A stretch of DNA of 64,000 bases from Sphingobacterium puteale. GTDB lineage: Bacteria; Bacteroidota; Bacteroidia; Sphingobacteriales; Sphingobacteriaceae. The position numbers were made by a program, and so were the translations under genes. Numbering within the stretch: the first letter of the stretch is position 1; each line of letters starts with the position of its first letter. The notes under the pieces are model-generated. The model was not told the DNA's origin. It saw only the letters and a program-made list of their open reading frames with translations, and did not search any database. The DNA lies in contig NZ_RBWS01000023.1 of the NCBI RefSeq assembly GCF_003627955.1, positions 79,619 through 143,618 on the forward strand, read 5' to 3'. Shown piece by piece: positions 18,274-25,726 of this stretch.

Positions 18274-19494
18274 CTAAAATCGAAAAAGCCTTTTATGGAT
18301 ATGTAGGCGAAGGTAAGTATAATAGAGGATAGCGATCAATATCCCCAATCCCCCCATGGTATATAAAGTCGCCCTTAGACCACAATAACTGGCCAAGGAG
18401 CCGATCATCAATGTTCCTATCGGAAAAATTCCCTGGAAGGCCATGACATAATATGAAATAGCCCTGGCCCGGTATATCGGTATGGCATGTGTCTGAATAT
18501 AAGTATTGATACTCGAGTTCTGCATCATCATGGCAAAGGAAACCAGCATTACATAGACGAGCGCCATCTGCAAGATATTCGAATGAGCAAGGAAGAGCAA
18601 GGCCAGTCCCATCAGCGCAGCAGCCCCCATCACCTGATACCGCAGGTTTGATCCGGACTTCAAGCGAGCCATATTAAATGCGCCGATCATAGCTCCCAAT
18701 CCAGCTGCACTTTCAAACCAGGAGAAAGTGCGTTCATCCCCATGGAACATTTCTTTTGCTATGGCCGGTAAGAGCGAGGTATAAGGGATCACAATCAAAC
18801 TGGAAAACGTCATGATAATAATCAAGGAGGAGATATGTGGCGAACGCTTGAGGTAGCGGAAACCTTCAACCAAGCCTTCCCAGTTGCTCCCTTTACTGAG
18901 CTGCCCTTTGGTTTCATCCACCTGCATCATCAGCAATGTAATGATAACCGGTACAAAACTGATAAAATTCAATGCGAAACAGACCAGCTCGCCATAAGTA
19001 CTGAGCAAAATACCCCCAATCGCGGGTCCCAGCATCCGGGCAGCGTTAAAGATAGTCGAATTGAGCGCAATGGCATTGGGCAGATCCTTGCGGTCACCGA
19101 CCAGATACATCATCAACGACTGCCGGCCGAGCACATCAAAGGAATTGATGACCCCTTGTATCAGACCGAGAACCGAGAGCCACAGCACACTCTCCCACCT
19201 GAGGTAAACCACCAACGTGAGTATACCAGCCTGTATCATCAGGCCGATCTGCGTCAATAATACCAATTTATATTTTTTGTGCTTATCGACGAAGCTTCCG
19301 ATAAAAGGCGACAATACCAACGAGGGCAATAAAGAAATAAACTGAACGAAACCCAACCAAAACACAGAACTTGTCAGTTCATACACCAGCCAGCTGATCG
19401 CTATCCGTTGCATCCACGTTCCCATCAGGGAAATTGCTTGTCCTATAACATGTAAACGGAAGTTTCTATAATGGAGAGACCTAAAAACCTGCAT
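18274..19494 (-). CDS. MFS transporter, EntS-like (MFS_3) family
   Basis: This 406-residue major facilitator protein has about 12 predicted helices. The N-terminus (FRSLHYRNFRLHVIGQAISLMGTWMQRIA) is the signature opening of the MFS_3/EntS-type exporters. A motif-A-like loop (SFVDKHKKYKLVL) lies between helices 2 and 3. Relatives export siderophores or small amphiphiles by proton antiport. No biosynthetic or siderophore genes lie nearby, so the substrate cannot be inferred. It is monocistronic and divergent from the aldolase gene, which shares a 178-base regulatory gap with it. Confidence 0.88.
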   Translation of the reverse strand: MQVFRSLHYRNFRLHVIGQAISLMGTWMQRIAISWLVYELTSSVFWLGFVQFISLLPSLVLSPFIGSFVDKHKKYKLVLLTQIGLMIQAGILTLVVYLRWESVLWLSVLGLIQGVINSFDVLGRQSLMMYLVGDRKDLPNAIALNSTIFNAARMLGPAIGGILLSTYGELVCFALNFISFVPVIITLLMMQVDETKGQLSKGSNWEGLVEGFRYLKRSPHISSLIIIMTFSSLIVIPYTSLLPAIAKEMFHGDERTFSWFESAAGLGAMIGAFNMARLKSGSNLRYQVMGAAALMGLALLFLAHSNILQMALVYVMLVSFAMMMQNSSINTYIQTHAIPIYRARAISYYVMAFQGIFPIGTLMIGSLASYCGLRATLYTMGGLGILIAILYYTYLRLHIHKRLFRF

Positions 19495-19607
19495 ATTGAA
19501 AGATAATACTATAAAAATATAACAAAAAAGAAAGAGAAGAGGTTCTTATTTGCAAAAATAATGATGCAATTCATTGAAATCAATGCGTAATACTGGAATA
19601 TAATCAA

Positions 19608-19615
19608 TAACTTTG
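19608..19615 (+). promoter_or_regulatory. -7 box of the aldolase gene (TAACTTTG)
   Basis: Exact TAnnTTTG match, 57 bases before the ATG at 19673. No clear -33 element. Confidence 0.55.
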
Positions 19616-19672
19616 CACCTATTATTTCGAACGTTAAAATAATCAAATAATTATCATTCAATAACATACACA

Positions 19673-20332
19673 ATGAAATTTTTTATTGACACAGCGAACC
19701 TAGAGCAAATCAAGGAAGCCCAGGACTTAGGCGTATTAGACGGTGTAACGACCAATCCAAGTTTAATGGCTAAAGAAGGTATCAGCGGTGATGAGAACGT
19801 AATCAACCACTACAAAGCAATCTGTGCAATTGTTGACGGCGACGTGAGTGCTGAAGTTATTTCGACTACTTATGAAGAAATGATTAAAGAAGGAGAAGCA
19901 TTAGCAGCTCTTGACAGCAAGATCGTGGTCAAAGTTCCTATGATCAAAGATGGCGTGAAAGCAATCAAATATTTCAGCAAAAAAGGGATTAAAACAAACT
20001 GTACATTGGTATTCACCGCTGGTCAAGCGCTATTGGCGGCAAAAGCAGGTGCGACTTATGTATCTCCTTTTATTGGCCGTTTGGATGATATCTCTACCGA
20101 CGGATTGGCATTGATCGAAGATATCCGTCTGATCTATGATAACTACCAATATCCAACACAGATCTTGGCCGCTTCTGTACGCCATAGTGCACACATCTTG
20201 GGCTGTGCTAAAATTGGTGCAGATGTGATGACAGGCCCATTGTCGGCAATTTTATCTTTATTAAAACACCCATTGACTGACAGCGGTTTAGCAACATTTT
20301 TAGCTGACCACGCAAAAGCTGCGGGTAAATAA
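19673..20332 (+). CDS. fsa: Fructose-6-phosphate aldolase / small transaldolase
   Basis: This 219-residue TIM-barrel class I aldolase belongs to the short transaldolase family (FSA/TalC type). The Schiff-base lysine is Lys87 in IVVKVPM. Other family blocks are FFIDTANLEQIKEA, GVTTNPSLMAKEG, NCTLVFTAGQALLAAKAGA and SPFIGRLDD. Sequence alone does not separate fructose-6-phosphate aldolase from transaldolase activity, and in many bacteria these proteins act as transaldolases of the pentose phosphate pathway. Its own -7 box and terminator make it monocistronic. Confidence 0.9.
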   Translation: MKFFIDTANLEQIKEAQDLGVLDGVTTNPSLMAKEGISGDENVINHYKAICAIVDGDVSAEVISTTYEEMIKEGEALAALDSKIVVKVPMIKDGVKAIKYFSKKGIKTNCTLVFTAGQALLAAKAGATYVSPFIGRLDDISTDGLALIEDIRLIYDNYQYPTQILAASVRHSAHILGCAKIGADVMTGPLSAILSLLKHPLTDSGLATFLADHAKAAGK

Positions 20333-20359
20333 AATAGACTATATTTCGGTATAGGTTTT

Positions 20360-20407
20360 AAACCGATAAGGAGAAGATGACAATAATCTTAACCTTATCG
20401 GTTTTCT
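20360..20407 (+). terminator. Terminator of the aldolase gene
   Basis: A 12-bp perfect stem AAACCGATAAGG / CCTTATCGGTTT (20360-20371 and 20393-20404) with a 21-base loop is followed by TCTTAT. Confidence 0.65.
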
Positions 20408-20424
20408 TATGCGGATAAATTCCG

Positions 20425-20432
20425 TATTTTTG
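20425..20432 (+). promoter_or_regulatory. -7 box of the Fur-family gene (TATTTTTG)
   Basis: Exact TAnnTTTG match, 30 bases before the ATG at 20463. TTTT occurs at the -33 distance. Confidence 0.5.
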
Positions 20433-20462
20433 TAGTTGATCTAAGGTTTAACGAAGAAGTCC

Positions 20463-20891
20463 ATGGAACAATCCAATACCGTATATCCAGAAATCCTGAA
20501 ACGGAATAGCTTAAAAGTCACCCAACCCCGGTTGAAGGTACTTGAAATTATTTCAACAAAAGATTCGGCCATCTCTCAACCTGAATTGGAGAAATTATTG
20601 GGTAAGGATATCGATCGTGTGACCTTGTATCGTGTGCTGGCCAGTTTTGAGGAAAAAGGTATTATCCACAAGATCTTTGATCTGCACGGAACCGCTACCT
20701 ATGCCATGTGTTCCACCAACTGCTCCGAACACGACCATCATGACCAACATGTACATTTCATCTGTCGGGTATGCAACTCGGTCTATTGCCTGGATGAAAT
20801 TACATTACCAAAAGTAAATATCCCCAATGGGTTTAGCCTGGAAGCGATTGCCGTAAATGCACTCGGCGTATGTAACCATTGTAAAAAATAA
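20463..20891 (+). CDS. Fur family metal-responsive transcriptional regulator
   Basis: This 142-residue Fur-family repressor has an N-terminal winged helix (about 10-85, with VTQPRLKVLEII and the recognition helix DRVTLYRVLASFEEKGII). A C-terminal dimerisation and metal domain follows, with the CRVC (about 101) and CNHC (about 138) structural zinc site. The His-rich stretch SEHDHHDQHVHF supplies the regulatory metal ligands. The mix of CxxC pairs and an extra Cys pair (CSTNC, near 82-86) fits either Zur or PerR-like sensing, and the metal cannot be assigned. No metal-transport gene is adjacent. It has its own promoter. Confidence 0.88.
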   Translation: MEQSNTVYPEILKRNSLKVTQPRLKVLEIISTKDSAISQPELEKLLGKDIDRVTLYRVLASFEEKGIIHKIFDLHGTATYAMCSTNCSEHDHHDQHVHFICRVCNSVYCLDEITLPKVNIPNGFSLEAIAVNALGVCNHCKK

Positions 20892-21152
20892 ATCACAACG
20901 TACAGCTTCAAAACAATTTTTCGCTTGATCTGTCTATAGTTTGATAATTGGATTCGCTCCGATTGGCTCGGCTATTGTACAGGTGAATGCTGATTTTTTT
21001 TGTACCTTGTATCAACACCGCAACCATACTTGATAAGTGATTGCGCACATAGCTGGTTTATTGTACCTGCGGGTCTAATAACCACTGTTTTACACATTGG
21101 CTATCATGCAAATGACTTGGTGGCTAATACGAATGAGTAAATAATAAAACGA

Positions 21153-23285
21153 ATGAAGACAAGAAAAGATAATCCCTATAAAGAGGTATTAACACAACTG
21201 ATCATCGATATTTTCGAAAAATCAGGAAACAAGCCACTCAACTATAAACAAGTTTCTTCCAAATTGAATCTGACGGACAACGATTCCAAAGTTGCCATTG
21301 CCGATATTTTACAGGATAATGTCCGGAGTGGACTATTTGTCGAGGTTGAGCGTGGAAAGTTCAACCTCAAGCAGCTTAAAGTATATGTGACCGGAAAAGT
21401 GGATATGACGGCTGACGGCTCTGCCTATATCATCCCAGACGATGAGTTTGAGAACGATATTTATATTGCACCCCGTAAACTAAGGCAGGCTCTGCATGGG
21501 GATATTGTCAAAGTACATACTTTTGAGAAAAGAAAAGGTGGACGTAAAAAAGAAGGCGAAGTTGTCGAAATCTTACAACGGGCCAAAACCGACTTTACCG
21601 GAACAATCAGCATTTCAAATAATTTCGCATTTTTTATCGCCGACGACCGCAAGATGTTGCACGACATCTTTATACCACTGGACAACCTGAATGGTGCCAA
21701 GGACAAGGAAAAAGTTGTGGTTTCGATCATTGACTGGCCAAGCGGCAGCAAGAATCCGGTTGGTACCGTCAAGCATGTCCTCGGGGTCAAGGGAGAGAAC
21801 AATACCGAGATGAATGCTATCCTCGCAGACTACGGTTTCCCACTGGAATTCCCAAAGAAGGTAGAAGAAGAAGCCAATAAAATTACGGAGGAAATCAGCA
21901 AGGAAGAGATCGCCAAAAGACGTGATTTCAGGGGAGTTCCAACCTTCACGATTGACCCTGCGGATGCCAAAGATTTTGATGACGCCCTATCGTTCCAAAA
22001 GCTGGAGAATGGCAATTACGAGATCGGTGTGCACATTGCCGATGTATCACATTTTGTGATTCCGGATACCGAACTGGATAAGGAAGCTTTTAACCGGGCT
22101 ACATCAGTCTATCTGGTAGACCGCGTTATTCCAATGCTTCCCGAGCGATTGTCCAATGGCGTATGTTCATTACGACCACATGAGGACAAGCTCTGTTTTT
22201 CGGCGGTATTCGAGTTGGATGAAAAAGCCAATATACACGATCAATGGTTTGGCCGTACGGTTATCCATTCGGACAGGCGCTTTAGCTATGAGGAAGCACA
22301 GGAAGTCATTGAGACAAAATCCGGTGATTTCAGTACTGAGATTTTAAAATTGAATGAACTGGCATACATCCTCCGGGAGCGTAAGTTTAAGAATGGTGCG
22401 ATCGCCTTTGAAAGTGAGGAAGTCAAATTTACCCTGGATGAAAACGGCAAACCTACGGGTGTCTATACCAAAATACGTAAGGATGCACACAAGCTGATCG
22501 AAGATTTTATGTTGTTGGCCAACCGTAAAGTGGCTGAGTATATCGGTAAGCAAGGCCGCGGTAAAAACAAATTAACATTTGTATACCGTTACCACGATGT
22601 GCCGAATCCGGAAACATTGACGACATTTTCGCAATTTGCGGCACGATTTGGCCATAAGCTGACCATTAAAACAGACAAGGAAACAGCAAAATCCCTAAAT
22701 GCTATCATGACCAAGATCGAAGGCAGCAAGGAACAGAATATGCTGACCTCTTTGGCGGTGCGCTCCATGGCCAAGGCCATCTATACGACGAAGAAAACAA
22801 GCCATTATGGATTGGCATTTGACTATTATACCCATTTCACCTCCCCTATCCGTCGATATCCGGATGTGATGGTTCACCGTCTTTTGCAGTTCTACCTGGA
22901 TAGTGGCACAAAGGTCAATGCCGAGCACTATGAGAAAATGTCAGAGCACTCTTCACAGATGGAGAAAAAGGCAGCCGAAGCGGAACGCGCATCCATCAAA
23001 TACAAACAGGCAGAATATCTACAGGATCAGATCGGCACAGAATATACCGGTATTGTCTCGGGTGTGACCGAATGGGGTATGTATGTGGAGATTGAGGAGA
23101 ACAAGTGTGAGGGTATGGTACGCTTACGTGATATCACGGATGATTTCTATGTACTGGATGAGAAGAACTACGCGATTATCGGCCAGCGGAAGAAAAAGAA
23201 ATTTCAGTTGGGCGATGAGGTACAGATCCGTGTGAAGAAAGTAGATCTGGATAAACGACAGATAGATTTTACGTTGTTGTCTTAG
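21153..23285 (+). CDS. rnr: Ribonuclease R (VacB/RNase II family)
   Basis: This 710-residue processive 3'-to-5' exoribonuclease degrades structured RNA. Domains in order are an N-terminal winged-helix-like region (1-75), two cold-shock-type OB folds (about 76-225), the RNB catalytic domain (about 255-585) and an S1 domain (about 625-708, GTEYTGIVSGVTEWGMYVEIEE). The catalytic acidic motif is DPADAKDFDDAL at about 268-279. A second conserved block is HYGLAFDYYTHFTSPIRRYPDVMVHR. The C-terminal Lys-rich tail of E. coli RNase R is short here. The gene is monocistronic with a clear terminator. The 260-base gap before it holds nothing recognisable. Confidence 0.96.
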   Translation: MKTRKDNPYKEVLTQLIIDIFEKSGNKPLNYKQVSSKLNLTDNDSKVAIADILQDNVRSGLFVEVERGKFNLKQLKVYVTGKVDMTADGSAYIIPDDEFENDIYIAPRKLRQALHGDIVKVHTFEKRKGGRKKEGEVVEILQRAKTDFTGTISISNNFAFFIADDRKMLHDIFIPLDNLNGAKDKEKVVVSIIDWPSGSKNPVGTVKHVLGVKGENNTEMNAILADYGFPLEFPKKVEEEANKITEEISKEEIAKRRDFRGVPTFTIDPADAKDFDDALSFQKLENGNYEIGVHIADVSHFVIPDTELDKEAFNRATSVYLVDRVIPMLPERLSNGVCSLRPHEDKLCFSAVFELDEKANIHDQWFGRTVIHSDRRFSYEEAQEVIETKSGDFSTEILKLNELAYILRERKFKNGAIAFESEEVKFTLDENGKPTGVYTKIRKDAHKLIEDFMLLANRKVAEYIGKQGRGKNKLTFVYRYHDVPNPETLTTFSQFAARFGHKLTIKTDKETAKSLNAIMTKIEGSKEQNMLTSLAVRSMAKAIYTTKKTSHYGLAFDYYTHFTSPIRRYPDVMVHRLLQFYLDSGTKVNAEHYEKMSEHSSQMEKKAAEAERASIKYKQAEYLQDQIGTEYTGIVSGVTEWGMYVEIEENKCEGMVRLRDITDDFYVLDEKNYAIIGQRKKKKFQLGDEVQIRVKKVDLDKRQIDFTLLS

Positions 23286-23298
23286 CTTCCACAAAAAT

Positions 23299-23330
23299 AA
23301 AAAGGAGAACTAGCTCTCCTTTTTATTTTT
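23299..23330 (+). terminator. Terminator of rnr
   Basis: The stem AAAAAGGAGA / TCTCCTTTTT (23299-23308 and 23315-23324) is followed by ATTTTT. An A-run on the other side could also serve the opposing lipoprotein gene. Confidence 0.8.
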
Positions 23331-23355
23331 TTTATGACGGAAAGACTAAGATCTG

Positions 23356-23835
23356 TTAATCAACTTCGTTAAATGAAACCATTTTTAAAAATTGAGGATC
23401 GGCATCCTTAATAATCACTTTGCTACCTTCGTCCACTACTTTTCCATTATCTTCGATTTTCCAAGTAACAGTATACGGAGTACTCCCGAATTCAAATCCT
23501 CCGAATTTCAAACTACCAAACTGGAACTTTTCTAATGATTTCAATACTATTGTTTTTCCTCCATCAAAATCATCCGTCCCTAATTGTATAATGTCATCTG
23601 TGACTTTAGTACCATTTATATCCCAATCCACGAAGGTACCATTTTCTTTCCCGCCATTAATTGATAAATTAAAATAATCATCTTCAGTTTTTTTGAATTC
23701 TTTCGAAACAGTGATTGTTGCCGTAATATCATGATCTTTGAAGTTCACCGGTTTCGGATCATCATCTTTTGAACATCCCACAAACGCTAGAGTCACAAGC
23801 GTTAACACCATTAAATACATCGATTTGATTTTCAT
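23356..23835 (-). CDS. Small lipoprotein of unknown function
   Basis: This 159-residue protein starts at the ATG at 23835 (MKIKSMYLMVLTLVTLAFVGCSKDDD); a second in-frame ATG three codons upstream is less likely. The lipobox FVGC (Cys21) followed by Ser-Lys-Asp-Asp-Asp fits surface export of Bacteroidota lipoproteins, whose signal is an acidic stretch next to the lipidated cysteine. The rest is beta-rich (TATITVSKEF, YTVTWKIEDNGKVV), suggesting one immunoglobulin-like sandwich. It converges on rnr. I do not recognise a family. Confidence 0.75.
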   Translation of the reverse strand: MKIKSMYLMVLTLVTLAFVGCSKDDDPKPVNFKDHDITATITVSKEFKKTEDDYFNLSINGGKENGTFVDWDINGTKVTDDIIQLGTDDFDGGKTIVLKSLEKFQFGSLKFGGFEFGSTPYTVTWKIEDNGKVVDEGSKVIIKDADPQFLKMVSFNEVD

Positions 23836-24206
23836 AATTTGCATACTTTAATTTGTTTTTTTCTGTTAATTATCCGTCCGTGTTTGACAAACGTCTTGCC
23901 AAAAAGAAGCATAAACACGCAAAAAGATAAAATATACTCAGAAACCAGTAGAAGAATATTTTCACAGAAAAAACACAGAGCGACTAGTATTCAAGACAAT
24001 AAAGATTTTTACGAGTCAAACATTGTGTTCTGCTTTTCGCTCCCAGCCTAAGACAACGCTACTATCGTTGTCCTTATTTGACAACATAATAATAACCAGT
24101 AGCAGCTGCTAAACTTGCGAGCGCAATATCGGATTGTACAAGCATTAAACGACGCTCCCATTATTATCACAGCACACCTTACATATTATTGCGCTATCTC
24201 AGAAAA

Positions 24207-24563
24207 GGAAACATTCCGCACTGTGTTTACTCCATTTCGCCAAGTAAAATATTGATTCTGCGCGATGTCGGATTGAGACAAACCAGTGTCGAAATCATTT
24301 TTCCATGTGGGGAAATGAAAATTCCACTCGGCGAAATCATCCAAACCATTGACAAAACGGGCCAGACAGGTGACGGAATCATTTCGACAGTGAACTGGAT
24401 CATTTCGTTACTGCGGCGGATGACACAAACGGGCGTCGAACCAATTCCGACAGACGGGGAAATGAAACTTCCACCCGACTAAATCATCTAAACCAAGGAC
24501 AGCATGCACGAGAAGGAGCGCGAACTCATCAAACAAGGAGGGAAAACAGCTTCGCCAGAGGGA
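24207..24563. repeat. Field of about 17 degenerate 21-bp tandem repeats
   Basis: Units start every 21 bases at 24207, 24228, 24249 and so on. The clearest are GAAATCATTTTTCCATGTGG (24291, first 20 bases), GGAATCATTTCGACAGTGAA (24375) and TGGATCATTTCGTTACTGCG (24396). Two blocks recur as near copies 147 bases apart: 24312-24353 and 24459-24500 each pair a GAAATGAAA unit with an AAATCATC unit. The core is roughly (G/T)(A/G)(A/G)ATCATTTCGACA. Fourteen units to 24500 are in perfect phase. Later units (24522, 24543) are weaker. Confidence 0.8.
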
Positions 24564-24636
24564 AAAGGCATCCGACATCTCTAAAAAATAATCTAAATTT
24601 TATACACTAACTATTTAATATTCAAAACAGAATCAG

Positions 24637-24644
24637 TATCTTTG
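24637..24644 (+). promoter_or_regulatory. -7 box of the str operon (TATCTTTG)
   Basis: Exact TAnnTTTG match, 56 bases before the rpsL ATG. TTTA lies at the -33 distance. Confidence 0.6.
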
Positions 24645-24692
24645 CGAACTTAAAATAATTTAGGTATAAAATTTATAAACAAAAACAGGTAA

Positions 24693-25106
24693 ATGCCTAC
24701 TATTCAACAATTAGTTAGAAAAGGTAGAGTAGCTCTGGTTGATAAGAGTAAGTCACCAGCGTTGGACTCATGTCCACAGCGAAGAGGTGTATGTACACGT
24801 GTATATACTACTACCCCTAAAAAACCAAACTCAGCAATGCGTAAAGTAGCTCGTGTACGTTTAACAAACGGTAAAGAGGTCAACGCTTACATCCCTGGAG
24901 AAGGTCACAACTTACAAGAGCACTCGATCGTATTGATCCGTGGTGGTCGTGTTAAGGATTTACCAGGTGTGCGTTACCACATCATCCGTGGTGCATTAGA
25001 TACTTCAGGTGTAGCAGGTCGTAACCAACGTCGTTCTAAATACGGAACTAAGCGTCCTAAACCAGGACAAGCAGCTGCAGCTCCAGCAAAAGGTAAAAAG
25101 AAATAA
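24693..25106 (+). CDS. rpsL: 30S ribosomal protein S12
   Basis: This 137-residue uS12 is the decoding-centre protein of the small subunit. Visible landmarks are MPTIQQLVRKGR, the KKPNSAMRKVARVRL block containing the streptomycin-resistance Lys43 region, and the second loop GVRYHIIRGALD. Residue 43 equivalent is Lys within PKKPNS, i.e. the wild-type streptomycin-sensitive form. The C-terminus has an Ala/Lys tail (AAAAPAKGKKK). It is the first gene of the str operon. Confidence 0.98.
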   Translation: MPTIQQLVRKGRVALVDKSKSPALDSCPQRRGVCTRVYTTTPKKPNSAMRKVARVRLTNGKEVNAYIPGEGHNLQEHSIVLIRGGRVKDLPGVRYHIIRGALDTSGVAGRNQRRSKYGTKRPKPGQAAAAPAKGKKK

Positions 25107-25125
25107 TTAAACGGAGGAAAGAAAA

Positions 25126-25593
25126 ATGAGAAAGTCAAAACCGAAAAAGAGAATCATTTTACCTGATCCAAAGTTTAATGACGTTCAGGTAACACGTTTC
25201 GTAAACAATATGATGGTAGATGGTAAAAAATCCATCGCTTATGATATTTTTTACGATGCAGTAGAATTAGTAGAACAAAAAACACAAGAAAGCGGTTTAG
25301 AAGCTTGGAAAAAAGCTTTAAACAACGTTATGCCTGCTGTTGAAGTTAAATCACGCCGTGTAGGTGGTGCTAACTTCCAAGTTCCTATGGAAGTTCGTCC
25401 AGAGCGTAAAATTGCTTTGGGTATGAAATGGTTAATTTCATACGCTCGTAAACGTGGTGAAAAAACAATGTTCGAAAAATTAGCAGGAGAAATCATTTCA
25501 GCTTCTAAAGGTGAAGGTGCTGCTGTTAAGAAGAAAGAAGATACGCACAAAATGGCGGAAGCTAACAAAGCGTTCTCACACTTCAGATTCTAA
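25126..25593 (+). CDS. rpsG: 30S ribosomal protein S7
   Basis: This 155-residue uS7 binds the 3' domain of 16S rRNA and nucleates head assembly. Landmarks are the basic N-terminus MRKSKPKKR, VNNMMVDGKKSIAYDIFYDA and VPMEVRPERKIALGMKWL. A strong Shine-Dalgarno GGAGG lies at 25113-25117, nine bases from the ATG, which is unusual because Bacteroidota ribosomes generally hide the anti-Shine-Dalgarno. It follows rpsL by 19 bases. Confidence 0.98.
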   Translation: MRKSKPKKRIILPDPKFNDVQVTRFVNNMMVDGKKSIAYDIFYDAVELVEQKTQESGLEAWKKALNNVMPAVEVKSRRVGGANFQVPMEVRPERKIALGMKWLISYARKRGEKTMFEKLAGEIISASKGEGAAVKKKEDTHKMAEANKAFSHFRF

Positions 25594-25620
25594 TTTTGAA
25601 GACATTCAAAAAAATATGAT

Positions 25621-25667
25621 TACACCGACCTCCGATAAACGAACACTCTTTTATCAAGGTCGGTGTA
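25621..25667 (+). promoter_or_regulatory. Hairpin in the rpsG-fusA gap
   Basis: Perfect 11-bp arms TACACCGACCT / AGGTCGGTGTA flank a 25-base loop, 60 bases before fusA. There is no U-run, so it may be a processing or stability element, or a regulatory structure, rather than a terminator. Confidence 0.5.
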
Positions 25668-25726
25668 CTTATTTAACATTACATTTAAACACATAAGGCC
25701 CGTAAGGCCAGCTGCTTAAAAATATT

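Larger units (their letters stand above)
23836..24692. other. 857-base region without a convincing gene: 21-bp repeat field and rpsL promoter
   Basis: This holds the upstream region of the lipoprotein gene, a small hairpin (GACAACG / CGTTGTC, 24052-24058 and 24066-24072), the 21-bp repeat field (24207-24563) and the rpsL promoter. A 97-codon open frame at 24189-24482 is simply the translation of the repeats. Confidence 0.75.

Noticed and set aside
20892..21152. Possible small RNA or riboswitch upstream of rnr
   Set aside because: The two ATTGTAC(A/C) motifs do not form a supported structure and no known riboswitch core or terminator is present.
24189..24482. 97-codon plus-strand frame across the 21-bp repeats
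   Set aside because: It is the translation of the repeat field; the repeat continues through its stop, the start has no ribosome site, and the composition follows the DNA repeat.
24207..24563. CRISPR array
   Set aside because: The 21-base units are contiguous and degenerate with no spacers, and no cas gene is present in the window.
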